Origin: Pseudomonas putida NBRC 14164 | GTDB lineage: Bacteria; Pseudomonadota; Gammaproteobacteria; Pseudomonadales; Pseudomonadaceae | Direction of reading: 5' to 3' | DNA: 64,000 nt | NCBI RefSeq assembly: GCF_000412675.1 | Contig: NC_021505.1 | Span: forward strand, 4,148,501 to 4,212,500 | In this document: piece by piece, positions 41,148-49,404 of the stretch | How the letters are laid out: each line of letters starts with the position of its first letter | Position numbering within the stretch: position 1 is the first letter of the stretch | Position numbers and translations under genes: made by a program | Notes under the pieces: model-generated | What the model was told of the DNA's origin: nothing | Database searches by the model: none | Seen by the model: only the letters and a program-made list of their open reading frames with translations

Positions 41148-41855
41148 TCAGAAGTCGTCTTCGACTTCGCCATCCTTGACCTTGAACTCGCGGTTCTGCA
41201 GGTAGGCGTTACGAATGAAGATGTACTTGTCACCCTGTATCAGCTTCTCGGCAGAGAGCAGGTCGGCACGCGTGTCGATCACGTCCAGGGCAAAGATCGA
41301 ATTGCGCGTCGGCACATGGTCGATGTAGCGGTAAGGCTTGGTGTAGCTGTCCGGGTACTTGGCAACGCCGTCACGCACCGTGCTGGGCCCCAGCAGCGGG
41401 ATGACCACGTACGGGCCGCTCGGCATACCCCAGTAGCCCAGGGTCTGGCCGAAGTCTTCGTCATTGCGCTGCAGGCCCATCTTGGTGCCCACGTCGAAGA
41501 AACCGCCCAGGCCGAAGGTGGTGTTGACGATCAGCCGCGCCGTATCCACCCCCGCAGCATGAGGCTTGAGCTGCAACACGTCGTTGGCCAGGTTGGTCAC
41601 ATCACCCAGGTTGCGGAAGATGTTGTGGATGCCATCTTCAAGGAACTGCGGAGTGACCGCCTGGTAGCCCTTGGCCAATGGCTTGAGGGCATAGGTGTCG
41701 AGGGTATCGTTGAAGCGGAAGATCGGCCGGTTGACCGCTTCCCAGGGATCTTCCTCGGTGGCTGCCTGGGTGGCTGCCACGGGCGCCAGCAGCATGCTGG
41801 CGCAGACACAGGCCTGGGTGACTCGTTCGATCACACTGGCACCGATCCTACGCAT
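41148..41855 (-). CDS. mlaA: MlaA/VacJ outer-membrane lipid asymmetry protein
   Basis: This 235-residue protein has DPWEAVNRPIFRFNDTLDTY and GVDTARLIVNTTFGLGGFFD, then DFGQTLGYWGMPSGPYVVIP, all typical of MlaA, which removes phospholipids from the outer leaflet with MlaC/FED. The N-terminus MRRIGASVIERVTQACVCAS...ATQA is a signal peptide without a convincing lipobox, although MlaA in enterics is a lipoprotein. The start is the ATG 41853-41855; the frame extends further upstream but without reason to use it. Confidence 0.9.
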   Translation of the reverse strand: MRRIGASVIERVTQACVCASMLLAPVAATQAATEEDPWEAVNRPIFRFNDTLDTYALKPLAKGYQAVTPQFLEDGIHNIFRNLGDVTNLANDVLQLKPHAAGVDTARLIVNTTFGLGGFFDVGTKMGLQRNDEDFGQTLGYWGMPSGPYVVIPLLGPSTVRDGVAKYPDSYTKPYRYIDHVPTRNSIFALDVIDTRADLLSAEKLIQGDKYIFIRNAYLQNREFKVKDGEVEDDF

Positions 41856-42056
41856 AGATGTCTCTCCATCGAATTTCTCGGCCGCAAACGCAACGGGTCG
41901 CGCTGCTGGTAAGGCGGCAGTATAGAGGCTTGCGGCCTGATAAACAGCTTTACACATGTTTGCTCAATATTTTGTGAACAACTGTTGCAGGGGCGCCGAT
42001 GTCACAGGGCGGTAACAATCACCGAATAGCCTGCGGACTATTTGGGGGAAGTTGCC

Positions 42057-42623
42057 ATGGACGCTGCACCCGCCTTCACTGCTGTGCTGTTCGGCTTGCG
42101 CGGCTGCCTGGTGCAGGCCGCCAATGGTGGCGCCCCCTCGCCCGCACCCGGCGCCCTGGCTGCCCTCGCCAGCCTGCGCCAGCACCAGGTGCCGTGCATC
42201 TGGCTGGATGACCTCAGCGCCACCCAAAGCAAGCGCCTGGCACACGTACTGCCCGACTGGCTGCCGGGGCATTCGGTAAACGGCGTACGCTGGCCGGCGC
42301 CCAACGCCTGTTGGCAGGCACTGATGACCCTGGACAGCGAACGCCTGGATGGCTGCGTGCTGGTCAGCGGCGACCCGCGCCTGCTGCAGTCCGGGCTTAA
42401 CGCGGGCTTGTGGACGGTGGGCCTGGCCGCCTGCAGCCCGTTCTGCGACCGCAGCTCGCGGCAATGGCAAGCCATGACCTCGCAGCAACAGGACGTGGCC
42501 CGTGGCAAGGCAACGCTGGAACTGTTCGGCCTGGGCGTGCACTCGGTAATCGACCACCTGGAGGCGCTGGACACCTGCCTGCAGGACATCGCCCAGCGCC
42601 GGCGCAAAGGTGAAAAACCCTGA
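42057..42623 (+). CDS. HAD-like hydrolase (phosphonatase-related fold)
   Basis: This 188-residue protein from the ATG 42057 (GGGGGAAG upstream) begins MDAAPAFTAVLFGLRGCLVQ, where the HAD motif I D-x-D appears degraded to GLRGC. VLVSGDPRLLQSGLNAGLWT fits motif III/IV. Loss of the nucleophilic Asp suggests a non-catalytic member. It is conserved in the P. putida core order between mlaA and the DUF4404 gene. Function is unknown. Confidence 0.7.
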   Translation: MDAAPAFTAVLFGLRGCLVQAANGGAPSPAPGALAALASLRQHQVPCIWLDDLSATQSKRLAHVLPDWLPGHSVNGVRWPAPNACWQALMTLDSERLDGCVLVSGDPRLLQSGLNAGLWTVGLAACSPFCDRSSRQWQAMTSQQQDVARGKATLELFGLGVHSVIDHLEALDTCLQDIAQRRRKGEKP

Positions 42624-42745
42624 TACAGCACCTTTGACGCGGATCATGCAAAGCGGCGGCAGGTGGATTACGCTGAAGACAGGCCAGAACCTTTGCCGCT
42701 TCGCTGAGGTCCATGGTTTGCCAAGCCCTTGATGGAGAACTACCA

Positions 42746-43009
42746 ATGCCTGCCCGCGAATTGCAAGAGCGCCTGAACAGCTTGCGCGAGCAACTGGACC
42801 GCAACGTACCGCTTACAGAAGAAGAGCTGACCACGTTGCACGAAGAGGCGCGTCAGATCGAGGCGCAACTGAAACTGGAGGAAGCCACGCCAGACAACAA
42901 CCTGGTAGACAGCGTGCATCTGGCAATCGAACGCTTCGAGGCCGATCACCCGGACGCCACGGCAACTCTGCGCAGCATTGTCAACTCGCTGCACAGCATG
43001 GGGATCTGA
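42746..43009 (+). CDS. DUF4404-family protein
   Basis: This 87-residue, mostly helical protein starts at the ATG 42746 (GGAG upstream). It begins MPARELQERLNSLREQLDRN and ends TLRSIVNSLHSMGI. The pattern is that of DUF4404, a small pseudomonad family with a coiled-coil look and no known role. It follows the HAD-like gene on the same strand and is followed by a REP doublet. Confidence 0.82.
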   Translation: MPARELQERLNSLREQLDRNVPLTEEELTTLHEEARQIEAQLKLEEATPDNNLVDSVHLAIERFEADHPDATATLRSIVNSLHSMGI

Positions 43010-43035
43010 AACAGCTGGGGCTGCTCGGCAGCCCA

Positions 43036-43124
43036 TTCGCAGCACAAGGCTGCTCCCACAGGTTCAGCGCAAAACCCTGATCATGCGCTGAAACTGTGGG
43101 AGCGGCCTTGTGTCGCGAAAGGGG
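43036..43124. repeat. Inverted pair of REP-like elements
   Basis: AAGGCTGCTCCCACAGGTTC and the facing CTGTGGGAGCGGCCTTGTGT form an inverted pair with about 25 bp between, in the gap between the convergent DUF4404 and queF genes. Confidence 0.8.
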
Positions 43125-43152
43125 CGCAGAGCGCCCCCAATGTACTTGAGCC

Positions 43153-43983
43153 TTACTGCCGAACCAGCCGCTTGTTATCCGGGCTGATCGCCCCGGTGCT
43201 ACGGTACGGGTTGATATCCAGCCCACCCCGGCGCACATACCGCGCATACACCGTCAGATGCTCCGGCTGCAGCAGGTTCTTCAAATCCAGGTAAATGCGC
43301 TCGACGCATTGCTCATGGAAGTCGGCGTGCTGTCGGAAGCTGATCAGGTAAGTCAGCAGGCTGGCGTGGTCCAGCGCCCTGCCCTTGTACTCGACCACCA
43401 CGCTGCCCCAGTCCGGCTGGCCGGTTACCGGGCAGTTGGACTTCAGCAGGTGGCTGTGCAAGGTTTCTTCCACCACGTGCTCCGGGTTGCAGCGCAGCAG
43501 CTCTGGCTGCGGCTGCTCGTAGTTGCTGATGGCAACGTCCAGCGCATCGATGCACAGCCCCGGCAAGGCTTCCACGCCTTGGGCCTCGACTTCAGCCAAG
43601 GTACGAACCTTCACCCCCACCGGCTTGCCAGCCGCGGCAGACAGGTCTTTCTCCAGGCAGGCCTGCAATTCGCCCAGGGAGGCAAACACCGTCTGGTTCA
43701 GCGAGTTGAGGTACAGCTTGAACGACTTGGACTCGATGATGTTCGGCGAGTCGGCCGGGATGGCGAACTCGCCGATCGCCACCACCGGTTTGCCCGACGG
43801 CAGCAGCCAGCTCAGCTCGAAGCAGTTCCAGTAATCCACGCCCTGCCAGGGCAAGGTCTGCGCGGTGACGCCCAGCTCGGCCCACTTGGCAGTACGCGGG
43901 ATCGGGAACAACTGCTCCGGGGAGTAGGTGGCGATGTATTCGCTGGACTTGCCCAGCGGCGAGTGTTCGGCAGCAGGATGCAT
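43153..43983 (-). CDS. queF: NADPH-dependent 7-cyano-7-deazaguanine reductase QueF (CinQ)
   Basis: This 276-residue, long bimodular QueF has the family signature ESKSFKLYLNSLNQT in its N-terminal half and the active-site region LLKSNCPVTGQPDWGSVVVE with the catalytic Cys in its C-terminal half. It reduces preQ0 to preQ1 in queuosine synthesis. It lies 68 bp downstream of the azurin-like cinA gene on the same strand. In P. putida KT2440 the equivalent pair (cinA-cinQ) was described as a copper-inducible operon. Confidence 0.93.
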   Translation of the reverse strand: MHPAAEHSPLGKSSEYIATYSPEQLFPIPRTAKWAELGVTAQTLPWQGVDYWNCFELSWLLPSGKPVVAIGEFAIPADSPNIIESKSFKLYLNSLNQTVFASLGELQACLEKDLSAAAGKPVGVKVRTLAEVEAQGVEALPGLCIDALDVAISNYEQPQPELLRCNPEHVVEETLHSHLLKSNCPVTGQPDWGSVVVEYKGRALDHASLLTYLISFRQHADFHEQCVERIYLDLKNLLQPEHLTVYARYVRRGGLDINPYRSTGAISPDNKRLVRQ

Positions 43984-44051
43984 GGAAACTGACCTAGAGG
44001 TTCGAAATTGCCCCTAGTCTACCGGTTTTGCACCCTGCCTTGGAGCGCAAG

Positions 44052-44561
44052 TCACTCGATGGTCAACGCCCCGACCATGCCAGCCTGATAATGCCCCGGC
44101 ACGTTGCAGGCAAACTCGATGGGCGCCGACTTGCGGAAGGCCCAGGTCAGCTCGGCGCGCTGGCCTGGCATGACCAGCACCGTGTTGCCACCACCGTGGC
44201 CATGGCCGACGCCGTGATCCATCATCTGCCCGTGGTCCATGCCTTCGTGGTTCATGGCCTCGGTGAACATCTTGCCTTGCATGGCGACCATTTCCTTCTG
44301 GTGCTCGGCATGCATGGCCTTGTCACCCAGGTTGAATTCATGCGGCAGCTTACCCTCGTTGACCAGTACGAAGCGCACCGTCTCGCCGGCTTTTACCTGC
44401 AGGTTTTTGGGCTCGAAGGCGATGTCCTTGAGCACCACGTTCACCGTGCGGGTGGCTTTGTTCGCCGGGGCCGGCTCGCCAAAGGCGAAAGTTTGCGCCT
44501 CGCCGGCAAAGGTCGGCAGGCTGGCCAGGGCGAGGGCGGCGGCGATGAACAGGCGTTTCAT
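44052..44561 (-). CDS. cinA: Methionine/histidine-rich azurin-like cupredoxin CinA
   Basis: This 169-residue protein from the ATG 44559-44561 (GGAG 7 bp upstream) has a signal peptide ending TFAG. Cupredoxin copper ligands are visible as His74 (KLPHEFNLG), Cys152 (FACNVPG), His157 and Met162. A Met/His-rich insert at about 83-122 (MVAMQGKMFTEAMNHEGMDH) is unlike ordinary azurin and probably binds Cu(I). It is a periplasmic copper-binding or electron-transfer protein and shares an operon with queF. It diverges from the cinRS regulators. Confidence 0.88.
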   Translation of the reverse strand: MKRLFIAAALALASLPTFAGEAQTFAFGEPAPANKATRTVNVVLKDIAFEPKNLQVKAGETVRFVLVNEGKLPHEFNLGDKAMHAEHQKEMVAMQGKMFTEAMNHEGMDHGQMMDHGVGHGHGGGNTVLVMPGQRAELTWAFRKSAPIEFACNVPGHYQAGMVGALTIE

Positions 44562-44622
44562 GATGACTCCGGAAATGTACAACAGGATGAGGCCACCTTA
44601 GTCACGGGCGACTGGCAGCTAC

Positions 44623-44649
44623 CTGACAGGGAGATTACAACTTTGTCAG
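44623..44649. promoter_or_regulatory. CinR/CopR-type copper box
   Basis: CTGACA and TGTCAG arms enclose GGGAGATTACAACTT in the 182-bp gap between cinA and cinR. Dyads or repeats of this kind with a TTACAA core are typical copper-regulator (CopR/CusR) sites. It could control both directions. Confidence 0.6.
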
Positions 44650-44743
44650 CTTGGGCGTGCCTGCGCTTCGTCACGTATCATTTCAGCCACTACACCGCCT
44701 GCCTCCACAGGGCAGGTACAAACTTTCAAATTATGGACAGTGC

Positions 44744-45424
44744 ATGAAACTGCTGATCGTCGAAGACCAGGCCCGCACCGGCCAGTACCTGAGCCAGGGC
44801 TTGAGCGAGGCCGGCTTCGCCACCGAGCTGGCCACCGATGGCGAAACCGGCCAGTTACTGGCCCTGACCGGCGACCACGACCTGCTGATCCTCGACGTAA
44901 TGTTGCCTGGCCGTGACGGCTGGCAGATCCTCCAGGCCGTGCGCCAGGCCGGCCTGGATACGCCAGTGCTGTTCCTCACCGCCCGCGATGCCGTCGAGGA
45001 CCGCGTGCATGGCCTGGAGCTGGGCGCCGACGACTATCTGGTCAAGCCGTTCGCCTTTTCCGAACTGCTGGCCCGGGTGCGCAGCCTGCTGCGCCGTGGC
45101 ACCAGCCCCAGCCAGGACACCACCCTGAACCTGGCCGACCTGCGCCTGGACCTGATCCGCCGCCGCGCCGAGCGCGCCGGCCAGCGCATCGACCTGACCG
45201 CCAAGGAGTTCGCCCTGCTCGAACTGCTGCTGCGCCGCCAGGGCGAGGTATTGCCAAAATCGCTGATCGCATCGCAGGTGTGGGACATGAATTTCGACAG
45301 CGACACCAACGTGATCGAAGTGGCGATCCGCCGCCTGCGCCTGAAAATCGACGACCCGCACCCGAACAAGCTGATCCACACCGTACGTGGCATGGGCTAT
45401 GTGCTCGAAGAGCGCACGGAATGA
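44744..45424 (+). CDS. cinR: Copper-responsive OmpR-family response regulator CinR
   Basis: This 226-residue protein has a receiver domain with acceptor Asp51 (LLILDVMLPGRDGW) and LVKPFAFSELLARVRSLLRR. The OmpR-type winged helix has RIDLTAKEFALLELLLRRQG and VIEVAIRRLRLKIDDP. It belongs to the CopR/CusR/IrlR heavy-metal group. It overlaps the sensor kinase start (ATGA), and it diverges from cinA-queF, its probable targets. Confidence 0.9.
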   Translation: MKLLIVEDQARTGQYLSQGLSEAGFATELATDGETGQLLALTGDHDLLILDVMLPGRDGWQILQAVRQAGLDTPVLFLTARDAVEDRVHGLELGADDYLVKPFAFSELLARVRSLLRRGTSPSQDTTLNLADLRLDLIRRRAERAGQRIDLTAKEFALLELLLRRQGEVLPKSLIASQVWDMNFDSDTNVIEVAIRRLRLKIDDPHPNKLIHTVRGMGYVLEERTE

Positions 45425-46773
45425 TGCGCAGGGTTTCCCTCGGCAGCCGTCTGGCCCTGTTGTTCGCCGCCTGCACCGCCGCCGTTTCGCTGGGCGCCGG
45501 CGTGTTGTTCAACCGGGCCAGCGAGCAGCACTTCGTCGAACTCGACCAGCAACTGCTGGACTCGCGCCTGTCACTGTTCCGTACGCAACTGGCTGGCATC
45601 ACCACCCCAACCGAGCTGCAGGCACGGCTGCCCGCCCTGCGCGATGAGCTGAGCCACCAGGCCGACCTGGCGCTGCGCATCAGCGGCAGCGACGGCACCA
45701 CCTGGTTCGAAAGCCGCACCGGGCTACCGCAGGCACCGCTGCCCGCCGGGCTGGCCACCCTGCATGCACAAGGCACCGACTACCGCAGCGTGGCTGTGCA
45801 CCTGGCGCAGGGCGCCGTGCAGTCGCCACAACTGGCCCTGTACCTCGACATCACCCACCACCAGCATTTCCTGCAGGGCATGCAACGCCTGATCTGGCTG
45901 ACAGTCGGCCTTTCAGCGCTGGCCACCGCGCTGCTCGGCGCCTGGGCGGTACGCAGCGGCCTGCGTCCGTTACGGCAGATGGGCCAGGTGGCCGCCAGCG
46001 TGTCGGCACGCTCGCTCACCACACGCCTGCCGGTGGCGCAAATGCCCGAAGAGCTGGCCGAACTGGCCACCAGCATGAACGCCATGCTGCAGCGCCTGGA
46101 CGATGCCTTCCAGCGCCTGTCGGCATTTTCTGCCGACATTGCCCATGAGCTGCGCACGCCGCTGTCCAATCTGCTAACTCATACCCAGGTTACCCTCACC
46201 CGCCCGCGCAGCCTTGAGGAGTACCGCGAAGCGCTGCATGGCAACCTGGAAGAACTGCAGTGGATGGCGCAGATGATCAACGACATGTTGTTCCTGGCCA
46301 AGGCCGACCACGGCCTGCTGGTGCCAGGGCAAGCGCCTTTGGCGTTGCATGACGAGGTGGATGCGCTGCTGGAGTACTACGCGCCGCTGGCCGAAGACAA
46401 CAATGTGCAGATGCTGCGCGAGGGGGAGGCTGTGCTGCACGGTGACCGGCATATGCTGCGCCGGGCGCTGTCCAACCTGCTGGATAACGCCATGCGCTTT
46501 ACCCCGGCGGGTGGGCAGATAAGGGTAACGCTGGCGTCTGGGCCGAGAATCAGCGTGGCCAATACCGGGCCGGCCATCGAGCCAGCTGCTTTGCCGCGGT
46601 TGTTCGACCGCTTTTACCGTGTGGACCCGGCACGGCGCGAAGGCAGTAGCGAGCATGCTGGGTTGGGCTTGGCGATTACCCGGTCAATCGTGCAGGCCCA
46701 TGGCGGGGGCATTCGGGCGGAATGTGAAAATGGGTGGACACGGTTCGTCATCGAGTTCAGCCAGGATCGGTGA
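45421..46773 (+). CDS. cinS: Heavy-metal sensor histidine kinase CinS
   Basis: This 450-residue kinase has two membrane helices (about 10-30 and 155-177) around a periplasmic sensor of about 125 residues. HAMP (178-230), the H-box with His242 (FSADIAHELRTPLSN), and the N and G boxes (LSNLLDNAMRFTP, GLGLAITRSIVQAHGGGIRA) follow. It is the cusS/copS-like partner of CinR. The start ATG 45421 overlaps the cinR stop. Copper in the periplasm is the expected signal. Confidence 0.9.
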   Translation: MMRRVSLGSRLALLFAACTAAVSLGAGVLFNRASEQHFVELDQQLLDSRLSLFRTQLAGITTPTELQARLPALRDELSHQADLALRISGSDGTTWFESRTGLPQAPLPAGLATLHAQGTDYRSVAVHLAQGAVQSPQLALYLDITHHQHFLQGMQRLIWLTVGLSALATALLGAWAVRSGLRPLRQMGQVAASVSARSLTTRLPVAQMPEELAELATSMNAMLQRLDDAFQRLSAFSADIAHELRTPLSNLLTHTQVTLTRPRSLEEYREALHGNLEELQWMAQMINDMLFLAKADHGLLVPGQAPLALHDEVDALLEYYAPLAEDNNVQMLREGEAVLHGDRHMLRRALSNLLDNAMRFTPAGGQIRVTLASGPRISVANTGPAIEPAALPRLFDRFYRVDPARREGSSEHAGLGLAITRSIVQAHGGGIRAECENGWTRFVIEFSQDR

Positions 46774-46795
46774 AATCGGGGCTGCTTCGCAGCCC

Positions 46796-47384
46796 ATCGC
46801 CGGCAAGCCAGCTCCCACAGGACTGCATCAAGCCCGAAAGCCTGCGCGGTACCTGTGGGAGCTGGGGCTGCTGTGCTGCCCATTGCCTGCAAGCCGCCCC
46901 CCACAGGTACGCATCAAGCCGAGAGCCTGCGCGGTACCTGTAGGAGCTGGGGCTGCTGTGCTGCCCATTGCCTGCAAGCCGCCCCCACAGGTACGCATCA
47001 AGCCGAGAGCCTGCGCGGTACCTGTAGGAGCTGGGGCTGCTGTGCTGCCCATTACCTGCAAGCCGCCCCCCACAGGTACGCATCAAGCCGAGAGCCTGCG
47101 CGGTACCTGTAGGAGCTGGGGCTGCTGTGCTGCCCATTGCCTGCAAGCGCCCCCCACAGGTACGCATCAAGCCGAGAGCCTGCGCGGTACCTGTAGGAGC
47201 TGGGGCTGCTGTGCTGCCCATTGCCTGCAAGCCGCCCCCCACAGGTACGCATCAAGCCGAGAGCCTGCCCGGTACCTGTAGGAACTGGGGCTGCTGTGCT
47301 GCCCATTGCCTGCAAGCCGCCCCCACAGGTACGCATCAAGCCGAGAGCCTGCCCGGTACCTGTGGGAGCTGGCTTGCCGGCGAT
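46796..47384. repeat. Tandem array of about seven 84/85-bp REP-derived units
   Basis: The marker GCTGGG recurs at 46861, 46946, 47030, 47115, 47199, 47284 (as ACTGGG) and 47368 (ending REP variant), giving periods 85, 84, 85, 84, 85, 84. The one-base differences come largely from C5/C6 runs and one deletion. Units are nearly identical (TACGCATCAAGCCGAGAGCC recurs). The array is bounded by exact inverted 26-bp REP cores at 46796-46821 and 47359-47384 (GGCAAGCCAGCTCCCACAGG). It fills the whole 629-bp gap between converging cinS and lolE, and no gene is supported there. Confidence 0.9.
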
Positions 47385-47402
47385 AAGGCCCTCGAACCTA
47401 CC

Positions 47403-48644
47403 TCAAACCGCCAGTCCAATCGCCGGCTGCACCTGCGACGCCCGATAAGCCGGGTAAATGGTCGCCAGGAAGCTCATCACCAACCCGGCCGTGCAGATCA
47501 TCACCACATCGCCCCACTGCAATTGCGACGGCAAGCTGCTGACGAAGTACACGTCCGACGTAAAGATGTGCTGCCCACTCACCCGCTCCAGCCAACCCAC
47601 GATCTGGCTGACATTGAACGCCGCAATCACGCCCAGCACGCCGCCGATCAACGTCCCGACCACACCAATCAGGCTGCCCTGGACCATGAACGTGCCCATG
47701 ATCTGCGCGGGTGTAGCACCCAAGGTACGCAGAATGGCAATGTCCGGCCCCTTGTCGTTCACCACCATCACCAAGGTGGCAATGATATTGAAGGCCGCCA
47801 CGGCGATGATCATCATCAGCAGCAGCCCGATCATGGTCTTTTCCATCTTCATGGCGCTGAACAGGCTGCCCTGGGTGTGCGACCAGTCATCGGCGCGGTA
47901 GGCATCACCCAGCCCGGCTGCAATCGCCCTGGACACCTGCGGGGCCGCATACAGGTCATGCAGCTTCAGGCGCACGCCCTGCACCTGGCCCGGTGCCCAG
48001 CGTTGCATCTCGCCGGCATCAGCCACGTGGATATAGGCCTGCGAACCATCCAGCTCGGCGCCGACCTTGAAGATACCAACCACCGTCAGGCGCTGCATGC
48101 GCGGGGTGATACCACCCGGTTCCTTGCTGATTTCCGGCACGATCAGGGTCAGTTTGTCGCCGGTGTTAAGGCGGAAGCGCCGCGCGGTCAATTCACCGAT
48201 TACCACACCGAACTCACCCGGCTGCAGGTCCTGCAGGCGGCCCTGGACAATGTGCTGGCCAACGATCGAGACCTTGCCCTCTTCGGCCGGGTCGATACCG
48301 CCCACCTGGATCGGCTGCATCGCACCCTTGTACGACAGCATGCCCTCCATTTCGGTAATCGGCGCAGCCGCCACCACCGCCGGGTTCTGCAGGGCTGCGT
48401 CGGCCACCTTGTGCCAGTCGTCCAGCGGCTGCACGCCGAGGATGGCGGCATGCGGTACCAGGCCGAGAATGCGCGAGCTCATTTCGCGCTGGAAGCCGTT
48501 CATCACCGACAGCACCACGATCATCGCCAGCACGCCCAGCGACAGGCCGATCATCGAGGTCATCGAGATGAACGAGATGAAGTGGTTGCGGCGCTTGGCT
48601 CGGGTGTAGCGCGCGCCGATGAAGATGGGCAAGGGTCTGAACAT
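47403..48644 (-). CDS. lolE: Lipoprotein-releasing ABC transporter permease LolE
   Basis: This 413-residue MacB/LolC-type permease begins MFRPLPIFIGARYTRAKRRN. It has one N-terminal helix, a large periplasmic domain and three C-terminal helices (AAFNIIATLVMVVNDKGPDI, ILRTLGATPAQIMGTF). With LolC and LolD it extracts lipoproteins from the inner membrane for LolA. It is the last of three leftward genes and a paralogue of the first. LolE versus LolC naming follows gene order. Confidence 0.88.
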   Translation of the reverse strand: MFRPLPIFIGARYTRAKRRNHFISFISMTSMIGLSLGVLAMIVVLSVMNGFQREMSSRILGLVPHAAILGVQPLDDWHKVADAALQNPAVVAAAPITEMEGMLSYKGAMQPIQVGGIDPAEEGKVSIVGQHIVQGRLQDLQPGEFGVVIGELTARRFRLNTGDKLTLIVPEISKEPGGITPRMQRLTVVGIFKVGAELDGSQAYIHVADAGEMQRWAPGQVQGVRLKLHDLYAAPQVSRAIAAGLGDAYRADDWSHTQGSLFSAMKMEKTMIGLLLMMIIAVAAFNIIATLVMVVNDKGPDIAILRTLGATPAQIMGTFMVQGSLIGVVGTLIGGVLGVIAAFNVSQIVGWLERVSGQHIFTSDVYFVSSLPSQLQWGDVVMICTAGLVMSFLATIYPAYRASQVQPAIGLAV

Positions 48645-48705
48645 GTACGAAATCACCCAATGAAAACAGGAAAACGGGGCGGCACCTGCCACCCCGAGCA
48701 GTCGA

Positions 48706-49404
48706 TCAGATCGCCACCAGGTGGCCGTCGTCGAGCTTCAATACACGGTCCATCTGACGCGCCAGGTTGAGGTCGTGGGTCACCACCAGGAACGCCGTGC
48801 GCGACGAACTGGACAGCTCTTGCATAAGCTCCTGGATACCTTGGGCGGTATGGTGGTCGAGGTTGCCGGTAGGCTCATCGAGCATCACCAGGCCGGGGCG
48901 GTTGACCAGTGCCCGGGCAATCGCCACACGCTGGCGCTCACCGCCGGACAGCTCGGCCGGCTTGTGGCTCAGGCGGTGGCCCAGGCCCACGCGCTTGAGC
49001 AGCGCTTCGGCACGCTCCCGGGCCTCGGGGATGGGCGTGCGGCCGATCAGCAGCGGCATGCACACGTTCTCGATGGCGGTGAATTCCGGCAACAGGTGGT
49101 GAAACTGATAGACAAATCCCAGCTCACGGTTGCGCAGCAGGCCACGGGCACGTTCACCCAGCGCCGACAGCTCTTCGCCAGCCAGCCAGACACTGCCCTG
49201 GGTCGGCCGATCAAGGCCGCCCAGCAGGTTGAGCAAGGTACTCTTGCCCGAGCCGGAGCTACCGACAATGGCCACCCGCTCACCGGCATGCAGCTCAAGG
49301 TTGAGCCCGGACAGCACCTTCACCGATTCCGGGCCTTCGTCGTAAGACTTGCCCAGGTTGCGGCAACTCAGAACGGCTTTATCACTCATGCGCGACTCAC
49401 TCAT
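48706..49404 (-). CDS. lolD: Lipoprotein-releasing ABC transporter ATPase LolD
   Basis: This 232-residue ABC ATPase has the Walker A motif GSSGSGKST, LSGGERQRVAIARAL as signature, and VMLDEPTGNLD as Walker B. YQFHHLLPEFTA is the LolD-type Q-loop stretch. The start at 49404 overlaps the lolC stop by 8 bp; a second ATG at 49389 is possible. It powers the LolCDE complex at the inner membrane. Confidence 0.93.
   Translation of the reverse strand: MSESRMSDKAVLSCRNLGKSYDEGPESVKVLSGLNLELHAGERVAIVGSSGSGKSTLLNLLGGLDRPTQGSVWLAGEELSALGERARGLLRNRELGFVYQFHHLLPEFTAIENVCMPLLIGRTPIPEARERAEALLKRVGLGHRLSHKPAELSGGERQRVAIARALVNRPGLVMLDEPTGNLDHHTAQGIQELMQELSSSSRTAFLVVTHDLNLARQMDRVLKLDDGHLVAI

Noticed and set aside
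46757..47339. Possible CRISPR array or repeat-protein gene in the 84/85-bp tandem repeats
   Set aside because: The units are nearly identical along their whole length with no unique spacers, and REP cores bound the array. Open frames exist on both strands only because the period is often compatible; there is no start context.
47127..48770. 547-codon plus-strand frame across the repeat array and lolE
   Set aside because: It reads from the repeats into the antisense strand of lolE; no motif.
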